Made by a program: the position numbers and the translations under genes | DNA from: an uncultured Collinsella sp. | GTDB taxonomy: Bacteria; Actinomycetota; Coriobacteriia; Coriobacteriales; Coriobacteriaceae | DNA: 64,000 nt | Direction of reading: 5' to 3' | NCBI GenBank assembly: GCA_938005465.1 | Contig: CALLNU010000040.1 | Location: forward strand, 19,856-83,855 | Notes under the pieces: generated by a model | What the model saw: only the letters and a program-made list of their open reading frames with translations | Databases searched by the model: none | What the model was told of the DNA's origin: nothing | Part shown: positions 42,374 through 51,364 of the stretch, piece by piece | How the letters are laid out: each line of letters opens with the position of its first letter | Position numbering within the stretch: the first letter of the stretch is position 1

Positions 42374-43468
42374 ATGAACGAGATCGAAATCAACAATATT
42401 CTGTCGAAAGGCGCAAACCTCCTCGACATCACACCCTCGATGTTCGAAGAGGCGACGTCCCATTACAAGGCTGTAGGAGAATTCTTAGGAAACCACGGCA
42501 TCGATGCGGACATATCGCCATGCGGCTCCATCTTGACAGGAACCGTGGTGAGGCCCTATTCCGAAAACGAGGACGCGTACTTCGACATCGACGTCCTCGT
42601 GAATCGTCCGGGCTTTGACAGCGCAAACAACACACCCGGGGAAGTCAGAGACCCCGTCGATGAGACCCTCCTCAAAAGCGACAGGTACGGCAACATGGCG
42701 AAAGAATACGACGAGTGCATCACCGTTGAATACGTAGCCAACGGAATCGAGGGAGGGTTCCGACTCGATTTGAACACCTGCATAGACGACAAGACTTGCA
42801 AGACGCGCCAAGAGTACGCGGACAGTTCGGTCTCGATGGCGTGGAAGAATCCCGAACGGTGGCACGGAAGCAACCCACGCGGGCTGTGCCAGTGGTTCAT
42901 CGACAAGAACGAACGCTTCGCCGCCGTGGAAAGAGCCCAAAGGAAGGCCCGAATCCTGAAGGAAAACCGAAGCCTCTACGCATCTATCGAAGATGTACCG
43001 GACTCCCTTGACCGCTCGGAGATGCAGAGAGCGGTCCAGGTTCTGAAGCGTTCTCGGGACGAGTTCTACCATCGCTGCGGTAAGTCTGAGAAGGCACCGG
43101 CATCCTGCGTAGTCACCGTCATCATCGGAAAGGTATCCGATCACCTGCCCAACAACACAAAGGCGATCGAATTCCTGGAAAGCTTCATCCAATGCGCGAG
43201 ATCACTCGCAGCAGCACGGAGCCTACCTAATCCGGTTTACGATGAGGATCTGCTCCAAGAATGGGATGACGAGAGTTTCGCGCTCCTTACATTATGGCTA
43301 GAGGAAATCGATCGAAGCCTCGGCAACCTGCGCTGCGGAGCGCGGGCGAAGGGCGGCGCTGCAGCCGAAGCCATCTTCGGGAGCAAGATTGGAAAAAGAG
43401 CAATGCCCGTTACAGCGGCAGCCGTCGTTCCTAGCGTCGTCACTCCCTTGAAGCCATGGTCGATGTAG
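42374..43468 (+). CDS. CD-NTase (CBASS nucleotidyltransferase)
   Basis: The enzyme is expected to make a cyclic oligonucleotide signal on phage infection. In 364 residues the nucleotidyltransferase signature is clear: PCGSILTGT (Gly-Ser at 51-52), YFDIDVLV (metal Asp 71 and 73) and FRLDLNTC (likely third Asp near 132). A helical C-terminal domain follows, including VTVIIGKVSDHLP. The tail after about residue 335 (GSKIGKRAMP, then VVTPLKPWSM) looks flexible, a property of CD-NTases that are conjugated through their C-terminus. The E2-like gene overlaps the 3' end. Confidence 0.85.
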   Translation: MNEIEINNILSKGANLLDITPSMFEEATSHYKAVGEFLGNHGIDADISPCGSILTGTVVRPYSENEDAYFDIDVLVNRPGFDSANNTPGEVRDPVDETLLKSDRYGNMAKEYDECITVEYVANGIEGGFRLDLNTCIDDKTCKTRQEYADSSVSMAWKNPERWHGSNPRGLCQWFIDKNERFAAVERAQRKARILKENRSLYASIEDVPDSLDRSEMQRAVQVLKRSRDEFYHRCGKSEKAPASCVVTVIIGKVSDHLPNNTKAIEFLESFIQCARSLAAARSLPNPVYDEDLLQEWDDESFALLTLWLEEIDRSLGNLRCGARAKGGAAAEAIFGSKIGKRAMPVTAAAVVPSVVTPLKPWSM

Positions 43469-44205
43469 CGATGACCAGCCCCGAAAGGGCTATCGAGGAG
43501 CTGCTGAAAGTGCGCACTGGATTTAAGCGCGAAGCTGGACAGCAGGGAAAGGTCATCCTCACTGGACCATACTCTCTTGACGCGACCTACAATGGCGTTC
43601 GCTTGGCGGAGGATTTCGACCTTCAACTGGTTGTCCCAGGCGACTACCCTGCAAGCCTCCCAACGGTCAGGGAGACATCCGGCGTCATCGATCCCGGGTA
43701 CGAGCATCTCTACCTTAACGGGACCTTCTGTCTAGGGGTTCGGGGTGAGTTACTCCTGGCCCAACTTGAAAACCCGTCCCTTGTAGCGCTTCTCGATGGG
43801 CCGATCCGAAGCTACCTGTACTCTTATCTCTTCCGAAAAAGATACGGAAACTACCCTTTCGGAGACAGAGCTCATGGAGTCCGGGGGATCCTTCGTTACT
43901 ACGAGGAGCTTTTCGGGGAAGCGGATTTTCCAACGATCATGAAGCTGCTTGGGGCCGTCTGTTTCGAAAACTACCGCGGACACCTCCCCTGCCCGTGCGG
44001 ATCGGGACTTATCGCTAGAAAATGCCATGGAGAAACCATCCTCAAGCTCAAGAAGAGCGGAGCGACGGAGGCCTTCTCTTCCGACTTTACAACAATCGCG
44101 TGTGAGCTGACCTATCTGCAGCAATCGGCTGTAAAAAGGGAGCAAGCACTTCGTCAAACCCTTATAAGCCTCCCTGGAAAGTACCGCGCGTCGAATATTG
44201 ATTAA
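43456..44205 (+). CDS. E2-like conjugation protein with C-terminal SEC-C zinc motif
   Basis: The 249-residue protein has an E2 (UBC)-like fold in its first 125 residues: YSLDATYNGVRLAEDFDLQLVVPGDYPASLP is split across the beta-sheet, then HLYLNGTFCLGVRGEL with the presumed catalytic Cys at residue 92. A helical segment follows. A SEC-C motif PCPCGSG...KCHG (about 179-191) should bind zinc. In short type II CBASS an E2-like protein attaches the CD-NTase C-terminus to targets. The start is uncertain: ATG 43456 overlaps the CD-NTase gene by 13 bases, ATG 43471 lies just after its stop. The SEC-C fusion is unusual to my knowledge. Confidence 0.72.
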   Translation: MVDVAMTSPERAIEELLKVRTGFKREAGQQGKVILTGPYSLDATYNGVRLAEDFDLQLVVPGDYPASLPTVRETSGVIDPGYEHLYLNGTFCLGVRGELLLAQLENPSLVALLDGPIRSYLYSYLFRKRYGNYPFGDRAHGVRGILRYYEELFGEADFPTIMKLLGAVCFENYRGHLPCPCGSGLIARKCHGETILKLKKSGATEAFSSDFTTIACELTYLQQSAVKREQALRQTLISLPGKYRASNID

Positions 44206-44212
44206 ACAACCG

Positions 44213-44717
44213 GATTCCCTGTCCGCCGTCCCGGTGCGCGAGCTATACCATCTTGCATGCGACGAGATAGCGGGCTTTTGCCTGAAGGCATCCGCCTTAC
44301 TCAAGGAAGCGGAGGCAGATGCCTTGGCCTACCTCAACTTCTCCCATGCGCATCGCAAGCGCCTGTGCACCAACAACGTGCAGGTGCGCGCCAGCCGAAG
44401 ACTCGAGCGTCGATCCCGCGTGGCGCAGGTGTTCCCATCGAGGAGGTCCCCCATCCGCATGCTCGGGGCCGTGTTTGCCGAGATGGATGAGGGCTGGGCA
44501 TCGAGGCACAGGTTCACCGAGGATTCGATCGTGAAGGCATATGGGAAGAACGCGGGCGTTCCGGCGGGTTCCTGCACGGGGGGGACGCCAAGGAGCATGC
44601 CAAACGCATTATCGAGCTCGTGGTGGAGGATAATCCGACAGGAAGGAAGGCGGCATGATGTTGGGACAGGATGACGATTGGATTCTAGGCGATAGCACCA
44701 ACAATCGGGACGCTGCC
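44213..44717 (+). mobile_element. IS256-family remnant, rightward, with right end
   Basis: The transposase C-terminus (AYLNFSHAHRKRLCTNN, SRVAQVFPSRRSP, LGAVFAEMDEGW) is recognisable. A frameshift near 44570 moves the reading to FLHGGDAKEHAKRIIELVVE, ending at the TGA at 44655-44657. The N-terminal catalytic part is missing. The copy ends at 44696-44717 in CACCAACAATCGGGACGCTGCC, matching a second such end at 47846. It cannot be active. Confidence 0.75.
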
Positions 44718-44735
44718 CAACCGATGGTTGCCTTT

Positions 44736-45170
44736 CGGGAAGTGTCGAGAAAGATGGTGTAAATCCCGATCCGAAGCGAGTCGGCCCGGCGTTCTAGAAT
44801 CCGGAATACGGTTGAAATCCCATGCCGCCTCGACCCTGCCCACAAGCTCGACGCCGGACTCGAGCATCTTTCCGGCCTCCGCCTCGAGCCGCGCCCAATC
44901 GACGGGACCGTCGATTCCCCGGGTGCGTCCGTCGTCGCAGGGCTCGTCCGTCCTCGCCTCCGTGAAGTACTTGGACTCCTGCCATATCTCGTCCTGTCCG
45001 CACATGACCGCGCTTGCGAGACGCACCGGCGAGCCCGTGGAGGGAAGCACCGGCACGACGCGCGACCTGTGCTTGTTCTCTCAGTTTGTCCCCTCCTGCG
45101 CGTAGTTGGTGCGCAGGCGCTTCCAGTGGGTCGGCAGAAAGTTGTTACCGTCAATGGGAAATCGGTCAAT
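44736..45170 (-). mobile_element. IS256-family remnant, leftward, tail-to-tail with the first
   Basis: Leftward the frame reads FLPTHWKRLRTNYAQEGTN, a stop, then VPVLPSTGSPVRLASAVMCGQDEIW and a Glu-rich end. This is the same C-terminal transposase region as in the rightward copy but broken by a stop and truncated at its 5' side. Its outer end reads TTTACACCATCTTTCTCGAC on the minus strand, just 18 bases from the end of the other copy. Confidence 0.7.
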
Positions 45171-45278
45171 TGGGGCTAGATGGATAAATCAGGCAGGGCC
45201 ATTGCAGCACTACGTGCCGAAAACTCGGCCAGCGACGAGAAGTTTGTGAAACGTTTTGTGAAGCGCGGCAGGACGAAG

Positions 45279-47516
45279 CTACCCCTCGGCAGAGGCGTCC
45301 CAACCGCCGGCAGGAACGTCGACACAGCTTTCGAGGTAGCTCTTCATGATGTCTTCCAATGTGGGCACGCGTCCTTCGGTCAATATGCCCAAGGCATCCA
45401 GCACATCGAATACGGCGGTTGCGTCATCGGCCCCGAGAAGGTCTTTGTTGCACTGGTTCAACCTCGCATCGAGCACAGTATGCCCGCGCCGCGCGGCGAC
45501 CCTTGCAAGGGCATCGCCATCGGCAATCAGTGGGTGCCTTTGGATTTCGAAAACCAGCCCATACTCTTCGCCGGGCTTTCTGGAATCGAGATCAAACGCG
45601 AGTCCGATCTCTTGGACAACGAGCCATGTTTCGGCATATAGCTTCCCCGTCTCGTCCAAGAACAGCCTCGTCATAGCGGGCACGAAATCCCCATTCCCAA
45701 GAAACTTCCCGCAAAGAAGCGTTTTCGACAGGGAAGAAACCTTCGGATAGCGAGACAGCCACGCCCTGCCCTCTCGAGTTTTAAGCAAGGGGCAAACCTC
45801 TTCGGGATTTCCAAGCATTTCCGTAAGCATGTAGAATCTGGCACAGAAGGTGGCGGCGGTCCTGTTAATCCGAACGCCGGGCGCGTATTGGCCCATTGGA
45901 GTCTCGAAGCCGCCGGCCCTTTCATACGCGCCTTTGCACTCCGTACGCATACCAAGCAAGGCGTAGCACAGGCTCATCTCGAAATAGGGATATCCGGGGG
46001 ACGGTTGCTTGTTGAGCGCAGCGAGGCGCTCTTCGGCAATCGAGAGCTGCAATTTCGCCACCTCGGGTTTGTCGTACAGTGTCAGCCGGGCAAGCTGCCA
46101 TCGACACTCGAGCGCCGCCATAACCTGCAGGCTTCCCTCAAGGAGGCCTATAGCCTCATCAGTGTACGACACGGCGCGCTCAACGCTCTCTCCAACCATT
46201 AAGGCTAGGGCAGCGCGTTCTCGCAGCACTTGGGAGCGCCGCAGAATTGCCTCGGGAGGAAGGCCATCCTCCATCACATCCAAGTCATGCTCCGCGTCCC
46301 CATCCCTGAAATACCGCATTACGCTCTTAGCCAAAATATTTGGGAAGCGGTCATTCACCGCCAAGCCCGAAAGCATCGCACTCAGGTTCTTATGGGCATA
46401 GTAGCGTGCATCGGGGTCGCTTACGCACAAAAACCGATCGCGTTCATCGAAGAAATTGAGCACGGGTGCGGGATCGAGCCCGTCGGACCACGCGATTCTG
46501 CCCAGGCTCGCTATAGCGACGACGCGCTGTTGCTCGGAAAGGGAGGCATTGCTGAGGGTGCTTTTGACCTCGGCCAAATACAACTTGTTCCTGTCCTCGA
46601 TGCTTGCCCCTATCTGCCTCATGAAAAGAAGCCGCAGATTGAAGAGCTGCCCAAAATCGTTGGGGCCAATCGGAACAAGCGCCTTTTCGCATTCCTCAAT
46701 CAGCCCCCACCCTTCTTCAACGCCGCCATCAGGCAAGCCGATTTTCGTTTTATTCAATGCTGCGTTCTCAAACAGTAGCAAGAGGAACGACTTATTCCGA
46801 ACACCCAGACGCTTGGCTTCCCGATACGTCTTCTTGAACTCGTCGTCGGCGACTTTAAACTGACCGTTCACGACATAGCTAATCGCGCGGTTGTGCCAAA
46901 GCTGGACCGTGATGAAAGGGTCTGTCTTGTCGGATTTCTCGGCCAAGGCGCTTTCGAGCTCCGCTTGCGACCCAGCACGATTGCAAGCGGCGTCCGCGAT
47001 AATATGGAGGGCGAAATGCCTGAAAGCCGGCTCTAAGTTTTCGTCCTCAAGCATCCTTTTTGCAACGCCGTTGTTTCCCAAGTAGATGTTGCAGAAAATC
47101 CTATCCTTGTCGAGGCAGGCGAGCTGCCTTCTGGACAGTCGATCACGATCAACCGAGTTCATCAGCCTGAAGGCAGCTACGTAGTCGCAATCGGGAAGAG
47201 AGGGATCCGCCTTGCCCACTATGTCATCGAGCCGCTGCGCACATAAAAAATAGTTGACGAGAAGAGCGAGTAGGCACACCGCGAGAATGGTAGATGCCAC
47301 ACCCGCCAACCATAAAAGGCTAAGTCTAACCGATGCAAACAATGCGACGAACGCCAACGCCGCAACAAAGATACCGGCCTTGTAAAACCGCGCCAAAGCC
47401 TGTTTGCACAACCACAGCAACCATATCGCGACGACAATCGAAAGCCCTAGGATAGAAAGGGACGGGTCAGGGCCCGTGATGATATCAATCGCAGCAAGGA
47501 TGTCTTGGAACCCCAT
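45279..47516 (-). CDS. Large membrane protein with helical repeats, unknown function
   Basis: GGAGG lies three bases before the ATG, and a TATAAT box at 47554-47559 lies 38 bases upstream. The 745-residue protein has three hydrophobic helices at the N-terminus (about 20-42, 47-62 and 66-90) and then over 600 residues of alpha-helical, TPR-like sequence with paired Ala/Leu positions (for example LWHNRAISYVVNGQFKVADD, split). No catalytic motif is visible. The layout suggests a cytoplasmic scaffold on the membrane. It stands alone between an IS256 remnant and an IS256 end and could be cargo of a past IS-flanked insertion. I do not recognise the family. Confidence 0.7.
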   Translation of the reverse strand: MGFQDILAAIDIITGPDPSLSILGLSIVVAIWLLWLCKQALARFYKAGIFVAALAFVALFASVRLSLLWLAGVASTILAVCLLALLVNYFLCAQRLDDIVGKADPSLPDCDYVAAFRLMNSVDRDRLSRRQLACLDKDRIFCNIYLGNNGVAKRMLEDENLEPAFRHFALHIIADAACNRAGSQAELESALAEKSDKTDPFITVQLWHNRAISYVVNGQFKVADDEFKKTYREAKRLGVRNKSFLLLLFENAALNKTKIGLPDGGVEEGWGLIEECEKALVPIGPNDFGQLFNLRLLFMRQIGASIEDRNKLYLAEVKSTLSNASLSEQQRVVAIASLGRIAWSDGLDPAPVLNFFDERDRFLCVSDPDARYYAHKNLSAMLSGLAVNDRFPNILAKSVMRYFRDGDAEHDLDVMEDGLPPEAILRRSQVLRERAALALMVGESVERAVSYTDEAIGLLEGSLQVMAALECRWQLARLTLYDKPEVAKLQLSIAEERLAALNKQPSPGYPYFEMSLCYALLGMRTECKGAYERAGGFETPMGQYAPGVRINRTAATFCARFYMLTEMLGNPEEVCPLLKTREGRAWLSRYPKVSSLSKTLLCGKFLGNGDFVPAMTRLFLDETGKLYAETWLVVQEIGLAFDLDSRKPGEEYGLVFEIQRHPLIADGDALARVAARRGHTVLDARLNQCNKDLLGADDATAVFDVLDALGILTEGRVPTLEDIMKSYLESCVDVPAGGWDASAEG

Positions 47517-47553
47517 TATCCTCCGCTAGACTTGAGTCCAATACTCGTTTACT

Positions 47554-47559
47554 ATTATA
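47554..47559 (-). promoter_or_regulatory. -10 box of the 745-residue protein gene
   Basis: TATAAT reads leftward; the expected start is near 47547, with a leader of about 30 bases to the ATG at 47516. The -35 region is poor. Confidence 0.5.
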
Positions 47560-47842
47560 GCTTGCATTCTATATTGATCTTCCTTCGTGTAATTTCAAAT
47601 CGAACACAAGTTTGAGAAATTGTTTTTGCAATGACTGGGAGATCCGCAACCCGCCGCCAGCAGAAAACGCGCATTGTGAGAATTACCTGTTCAGCAAGTT
47701 TGCAAATACTACCAGTGGCCAGCATATGCCAGCTCGATTGCGAGCCACGAGGACATCGCGGCGTGACATTGCCTAGAATGCCGTCATTCTGGGCGACCCT
47801 CGGATCCTCGGGCAGCCTGCGGCTACCCTCGAGAACCGAGCT

Positions 47843-48037
47843 CTACACCAACAATCGGGACACTACCTCGGATTCCGCGTCTTCAATCTTGGCATTCACA
47901 TCCTCTATGTCATAGCAGTAGCGGGTCTCGTTTGAGCCGCCATGCATCTCTCCAAGGATTCCACACCAGAACCCACGAGTAACATTTTTTGGCTTTTTAG
48001 GTCTTTGAAGTCTTGCGAAACGGCAACCATCGATCAT
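47843..48037 (-). pseudogene. Gene fragment cut by an IS256 end
   Basis: A 64-codon frame reads MIDGCRFARLQRPKKPKNV and NETRYCYDIEDVNAKIEDAE, which looks coding. Its last codons (VVSRLLV and stop) are read from the IS256-type end at 47846-47867. So a gene appears to have been truncated when an IS256 copy inserted and its coding end was lost. I do not recognise the protein. Confidence 0.4.
47846..47867 (+). mobile_element. Isolated IS256-type terminal repeat
   Basis: CACCAACAATCGGGACACTACC matches the end at 44696-44717 in 20 of 22 bases, in the same orientation. No transposase sequence is seen before it (47640-47845 shows nothing recognisable). Confidence 0.6.
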
Positions 48038-48094
48038 CCCATATTATTCGGAGGTAGAATTATCGCCCCACGACGCTAAGCCGGTGACCATCCA

Positions 48095-48667
48095 GTGACT
48101 TTTGACAACAAAATAGACATCGCCAATCTGATTGTCCAAGCATTCATCGGAATCGTTACCTTCGTGACCTTGCTTGTCGCATTATCGCAAAGCAACCAGA
48201 GTAAAAGGAACAGGGAGGACGACATCAAGCGGCATCAGCCATCCCGCATATCGGCATGGTACGAAGGGGATCGAAACCGAACTGATCAGCCCGAGGACAA
48301 TCGGTTCGTCTGGCAATTCGTCGTGCTTCGAAACGAAAGCGAGTCCCCCGTCTACGACGTAATCGTCACCTGCGTCGGGATTAGCGGGGCCGGCCCCTCT
48401 TTCAAAGGTGAGGATAACCGCCCCGCTTATCCCAACCGCGTCTGCGTCGGCACGCTTCCTCCTGGAGCATGGTGCATATGGCTCCCGACGGAAGGGCACG
48501 GAATGGGAGTACGCACGGCACCCGAAACGGCTTTCACCGACGCAAGCGGAACTTCATGGGTTCGGCGGGGCAACGGAAGGCTCGAGGAGATCCCTATGGA
48601 GCCAACCTCGTTCTACAGGCTGCCCCTTCCCTTGACCTGGCACGGATGCAAGAAGCTGACCGAGTAA
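48095..48667 (+). CDS. Single-pass membrane protein, unknown function
   Basis: The GTG at 48095 opens 190 residues: one N-terminal transmembrane helix (about 10-30, LIVQAFIGIVTFVTLLVAL), a short basic stretch (KRNREDDIKRHQPSR) and a beta-rich cytoplasmic domain with FVVLRNESESPVYDVIVT, an Ig-like strand pattern. Proteins of this form are common orphans in actinobacteria. The ribosome site is weak, so the start is uncertain. It lies alone between an IS remnant and a gene-poor stretch. Confidence 0.55.
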   Translation: MTFDNKIDIANLIVQAFIGIVTFVTLLVALSQSNQSKRNREDDIKRHQPSRISAWYEGDRNRTDQPEDNRFVWQFVVLRNESESPVYDVIVTCVGISGAGPSFKGEDNRPAYPNRVCVGTLPPGAWCIWLPTEGHGMGVRTAPETAFTDASGTSWVRRGNGRLEEIPMEPTSFYRLPLPLTWHGCKKLTE

Positions 48668-49132
48668 CCCCTTGGCATCGTCGTTTCAGGCATTGGGTTT
48701 TCCGGACTGGGACGCGAACTTCCCCAGATGTTCCGGATAACGGGAAAGTCAGAACTATTCGGGTTTGCGAGGCGGGATCGAGAGAGCGACTCCGCCCTAT
48801 TATTTCGATGCGTCCATGAATTGAAGTGAGATCGGCATCATCACCTCGAAGCACTTACATACAGATCCATATGGCAAAGGCAGCAATTCGCCACCTTGGT
48901 TGCAGCAGCGGAGGTTATTACTCAGGATACAAGCGGAAGTAGCCAAATAGGCGCTGGGCGCAACCGAGACGCAGCCAGAGAAGGGTGACATGAGAGTTGT
49001 TTCAGAGGATTGGGGTGATATGGATGAAGTTGACTGGTAAGTGCATCTCCAGGTTCAACGGATGGCTGATCAAGGCCGTCTTTAGGTTCACGTAGGGATC
49101 CGCTTTTGCTGACAAACAAACACGTGATTGAT
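48668..49132. other. 465-base stretch without a recognisable gene
   Basis: Short open frames occur on both strands, but none has a ribosome site or protein-like composition. No hairpin terminator, tRNA or repeat is seen. It is probably decayed sequence between two remnants. Confidence 0.5.
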
Positions 49133-49681
49133 TTATGGCTTCCAGACGCTTAGCGTGTCTGGAAGCTCATTTATTTTATTGTCAGCAACCACGAAGCCAG
49201 CGCTGAACCTCGCCCTAGTAATTGCAACATAGAGCTTGGAGCGTGTCTGCGGCTTCAGATCCGTCGAGGCATCTTGCAACCAAGAGGCCATATCGGCAAC
49301 TGGATAAATCAAAACATGGTCATATGTTCGGCCTTTTGCTTTGCCGAAGTTGCAGATCGATGAAGCGTTCGCGGTCTGAGTGGCGACGCTACGTCTCAAA
49401 ATCACTGGATCCAAAAACTCGCAATACCTTTGCGCAAGTGACTCTGGAATGGCCCAAACTCCATTATGGGTTTCATTTGAGGCGGCGCGCAAAGATGCGG
49501 TTGGTGAAAACTCCGGATAAACCATGTTTGCGAATCGCCATTCTTGATTTGCTGCTTTTTCGTTATCTTGTCTATGCAATGCAACTGAAACGCATCGGTG
49601 TCTCATCTGCAAATACTCGTAGGGCGATAAATGATTATTTAGCCGATCCTTCTTCGAATCCGAAAAGCAAACCGTCCTCAT
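49133..49681 (-). pseudogene. 3' fragment of a UvrD-type superfamily I helicase gene
   Basis: The last 90 codons match the C-terminal helicase region: CNFGKAKGRTYDHVLIYP is motif V-like and SKLYVAITRARFSAGFVV is motif VI. Before it, CEFLDPVILRRSVATQ still looks coding. The ATPase core with motifs I-IV is absent, because the preceding gene is an unrelated HEPN protein in another frame, which it overlaps by 47 bases. So it is a truncated gene, likely left by a deletion that fused the two. Confidence 0.65.
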
Positions 49682-50486
49682 TTGGTAAACAGCCCCGTTC
49701 GACGCATTCCAAGATTAGCGCTTGCAATAATTTTGCAGAATCGGAAACACAAGACTCAGAAGGTTGTTTTCCCTCATGAACGGCTTCTGACCTTGCTCTA
49801 TATAGTTTCTTTATTTCTTGCTGTTTTTGCTTGCCTCCTCCAAGAAACAAAGCTGCGAGAGTACTGACACGAAAAACAAGTTCGCTCCGGACTCCAAACA
49901 ATGACTCAATCCCAGCCCATATAATCGCCATTTGAACTGAAGGTCGAAGCGATTGCTTGTAGCTCCACAAGGAATTCACCGCGGTCTCAAATCGCGTGTT
50001 TTTATCAAACAGTTCCCATGCGTCCCGATAATGCTGTCTTATCCACTGCTTCTCTGAATCGTTGATCACTTTCAATTTTCTTGGAATGAACAACCTTGTA
50101 GAAAGAACAACATTGATTGCCGAGCATGGCGAAAAATCTTCTGTCCGCGAATCGCTCTGAACATGCCAATACAATTCGCAATTCAAAAGCGCGGACAATA
50201 GAACTATTGCAGATTGGGCATTCCAAACTCGAACTGCAAGCTCTTTGCCCTCTCCAACAACGCGCAACTGAGCTGTAGTTTTCCTAAGGACGGCAATCAA
50301 GACACCTAAATCGGTCTCATCTCCGCTGCCATATTTCATCACAGAATTTATCATGTCGTCCGGCGAGGCCTTGCACGTGGCCGGCAATAGAGAGAGGTGT
50401 TGCGTAAGCGGCAGCTCTTCGTCTATGGTTAATCCCATTAGGTATAGATATGAAGCAGCAGCCGATTCATTTACAACAATCATCAT
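49635..50486 (-). CDS. Apea-like HEPN-domain protein
   Basis: From ATG 50486 (GGGGGG five bases upstream) it has 283 residues. The C-terminal 120 residues carry the HEPN fold with SVQMAIIWAGIESLFGV and the RNase motif RARSEAVHEGK (RX4H). The N-terminal half (LTQHLSLLP, VLLSALLNCELYW) is a common companion domain. Such proteins are predicted RNases in defence and stress islands. The gene has low G+C (AT-rich third positions), unlike the core. No regulatory partner is adjacent, but a helicase fragment follows. Confidence 0.62.
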   Translation of the reverse strand: MMIVVNESAAASYLYLMGLTIDEELPLTQHLSLLPATCKASPDDMINSVMKYGSGDETDLGVLIAVLRKTTAQLRVVGEGKELAVRVWNAQSAIVLLSALLNCELYWHVQSDSRTEDFSPCSAINVVLSTRLFIPRKLKVINDSEKQWIRQHYRDAWELFDKNTRFETAVNSLWSYKQSLRPSVQMAIIWAGIESLFGVRSELVFRVSTLAALFLGGGKQKQQEIKKLYRARSEAVHEGKQPSESCVSDSAKLLQALILECVERGCLPNEDGLLFGFEEGSAK

Positions 50487-50627
50487 CTTCGCCCCCCCTG
50501 CCATAGCGCTCTATACCTAATCCATCCGAACAGCGCCAAACTGAGAGACGTCGATTTCGCCCTACATGAGTTTGGGAAGCAATGCGTCACGCAGTTCGCC
50601 AAGAGCCTACGACTTGAGTATATTAGC

Positions 50628-51240
50628 CTATATGAGCTCAAGAATACCATTGAGCGTCGAAGTCGTTCTTTCTATTGCACAAGCTGGAGCAAACGGGACG
50701 TTCATCGACTTAATGTTTTTTAATGCAAGCTTGGTCTGAACGGCACCAACAGTTCCAAGCCTAATAGCTTCCATGCCCATTGAGCTACGAAGAAAGAAAT
50801 ACGACCACGCCGCAAAGTCGCCTTTAAACGAAGTAAGTTTGTTGCAATTCTCTGTGAGGTTTGCCTCATCGAGCGTTTTTCCGCTATACGCCGTAAGGCC
50901 AATCGTTCCGACAACGGAAACAATTAGATCGCCAGTGTTGACAACGTAGCGCGAAATATTAGATCGTGTTTCATCGTCGATATATAGCATTTCCGAAGTG
51001 AGTAAGAGAACAGAAGCGTTGTTTAAGTCGCGGACTCGAATATATGGATGAGAGTTTGCCTCTGCAATTAGCTCTGAACCTTTAGGGAGCCTCTAACCGC
51101 CCTTGACTTCGCAGAATGACTCGACTGAACGGTAATGATTTTCTCGCTTGTTCTCTTCAATTGTTTGAGCAAAAAGGGCTTCTCCGAGTTCAGCTAAATA
51201 ATCATTTACCGGAACATAGGCCTGCACTTCAGAATTGTTT
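50628..51240 (-). pseudogene. hsdS (type I restriction specificity) remnant with amber codon
   Basis: The leftward frame reads VNDYLAELGEALFAQTIEEN, CEVKGG, then a TAG at 51093-51095, then RLPKGSELIAEANSHPYIRV, GDLIVSVVGTIGLTAYSG, DEANLTENCNKL and GTVGAVQTKLALKNIK. This is the HsdS central conserved region plus one target-recognition half. The TAG sits where a Lys codon (AAG) would be expected in GGKRLPKG. The first half and the hsdM/hsdR genes are absent, so it is a silent or dead cassette. Confidence 0.7.
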
Positions 51241-51364
51241 CCATCGAACCAAGGGGAAAGGAGCCCCCGGTGGAAGCGATGATCAATATGGTTCTAACAC
51301 AGATGTAGCCGGTTCTAGACTATCTGCAGATAAAGCAATCTTAAAAGCAGTGCTCGAAAGCACT

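Noticed and set aside
44609..45169. A 186-codon leftward frame rich in Arg, Ser and Thr
   Set aside because: The true coding frame here is the broken IS256 transposase in another frame; this one is a shadow.
45180..45641. A rightward 153-codon frame
   Set aside because: Antisense to the 3' end of the 745-residue membrane protein gene, without ribosome site.
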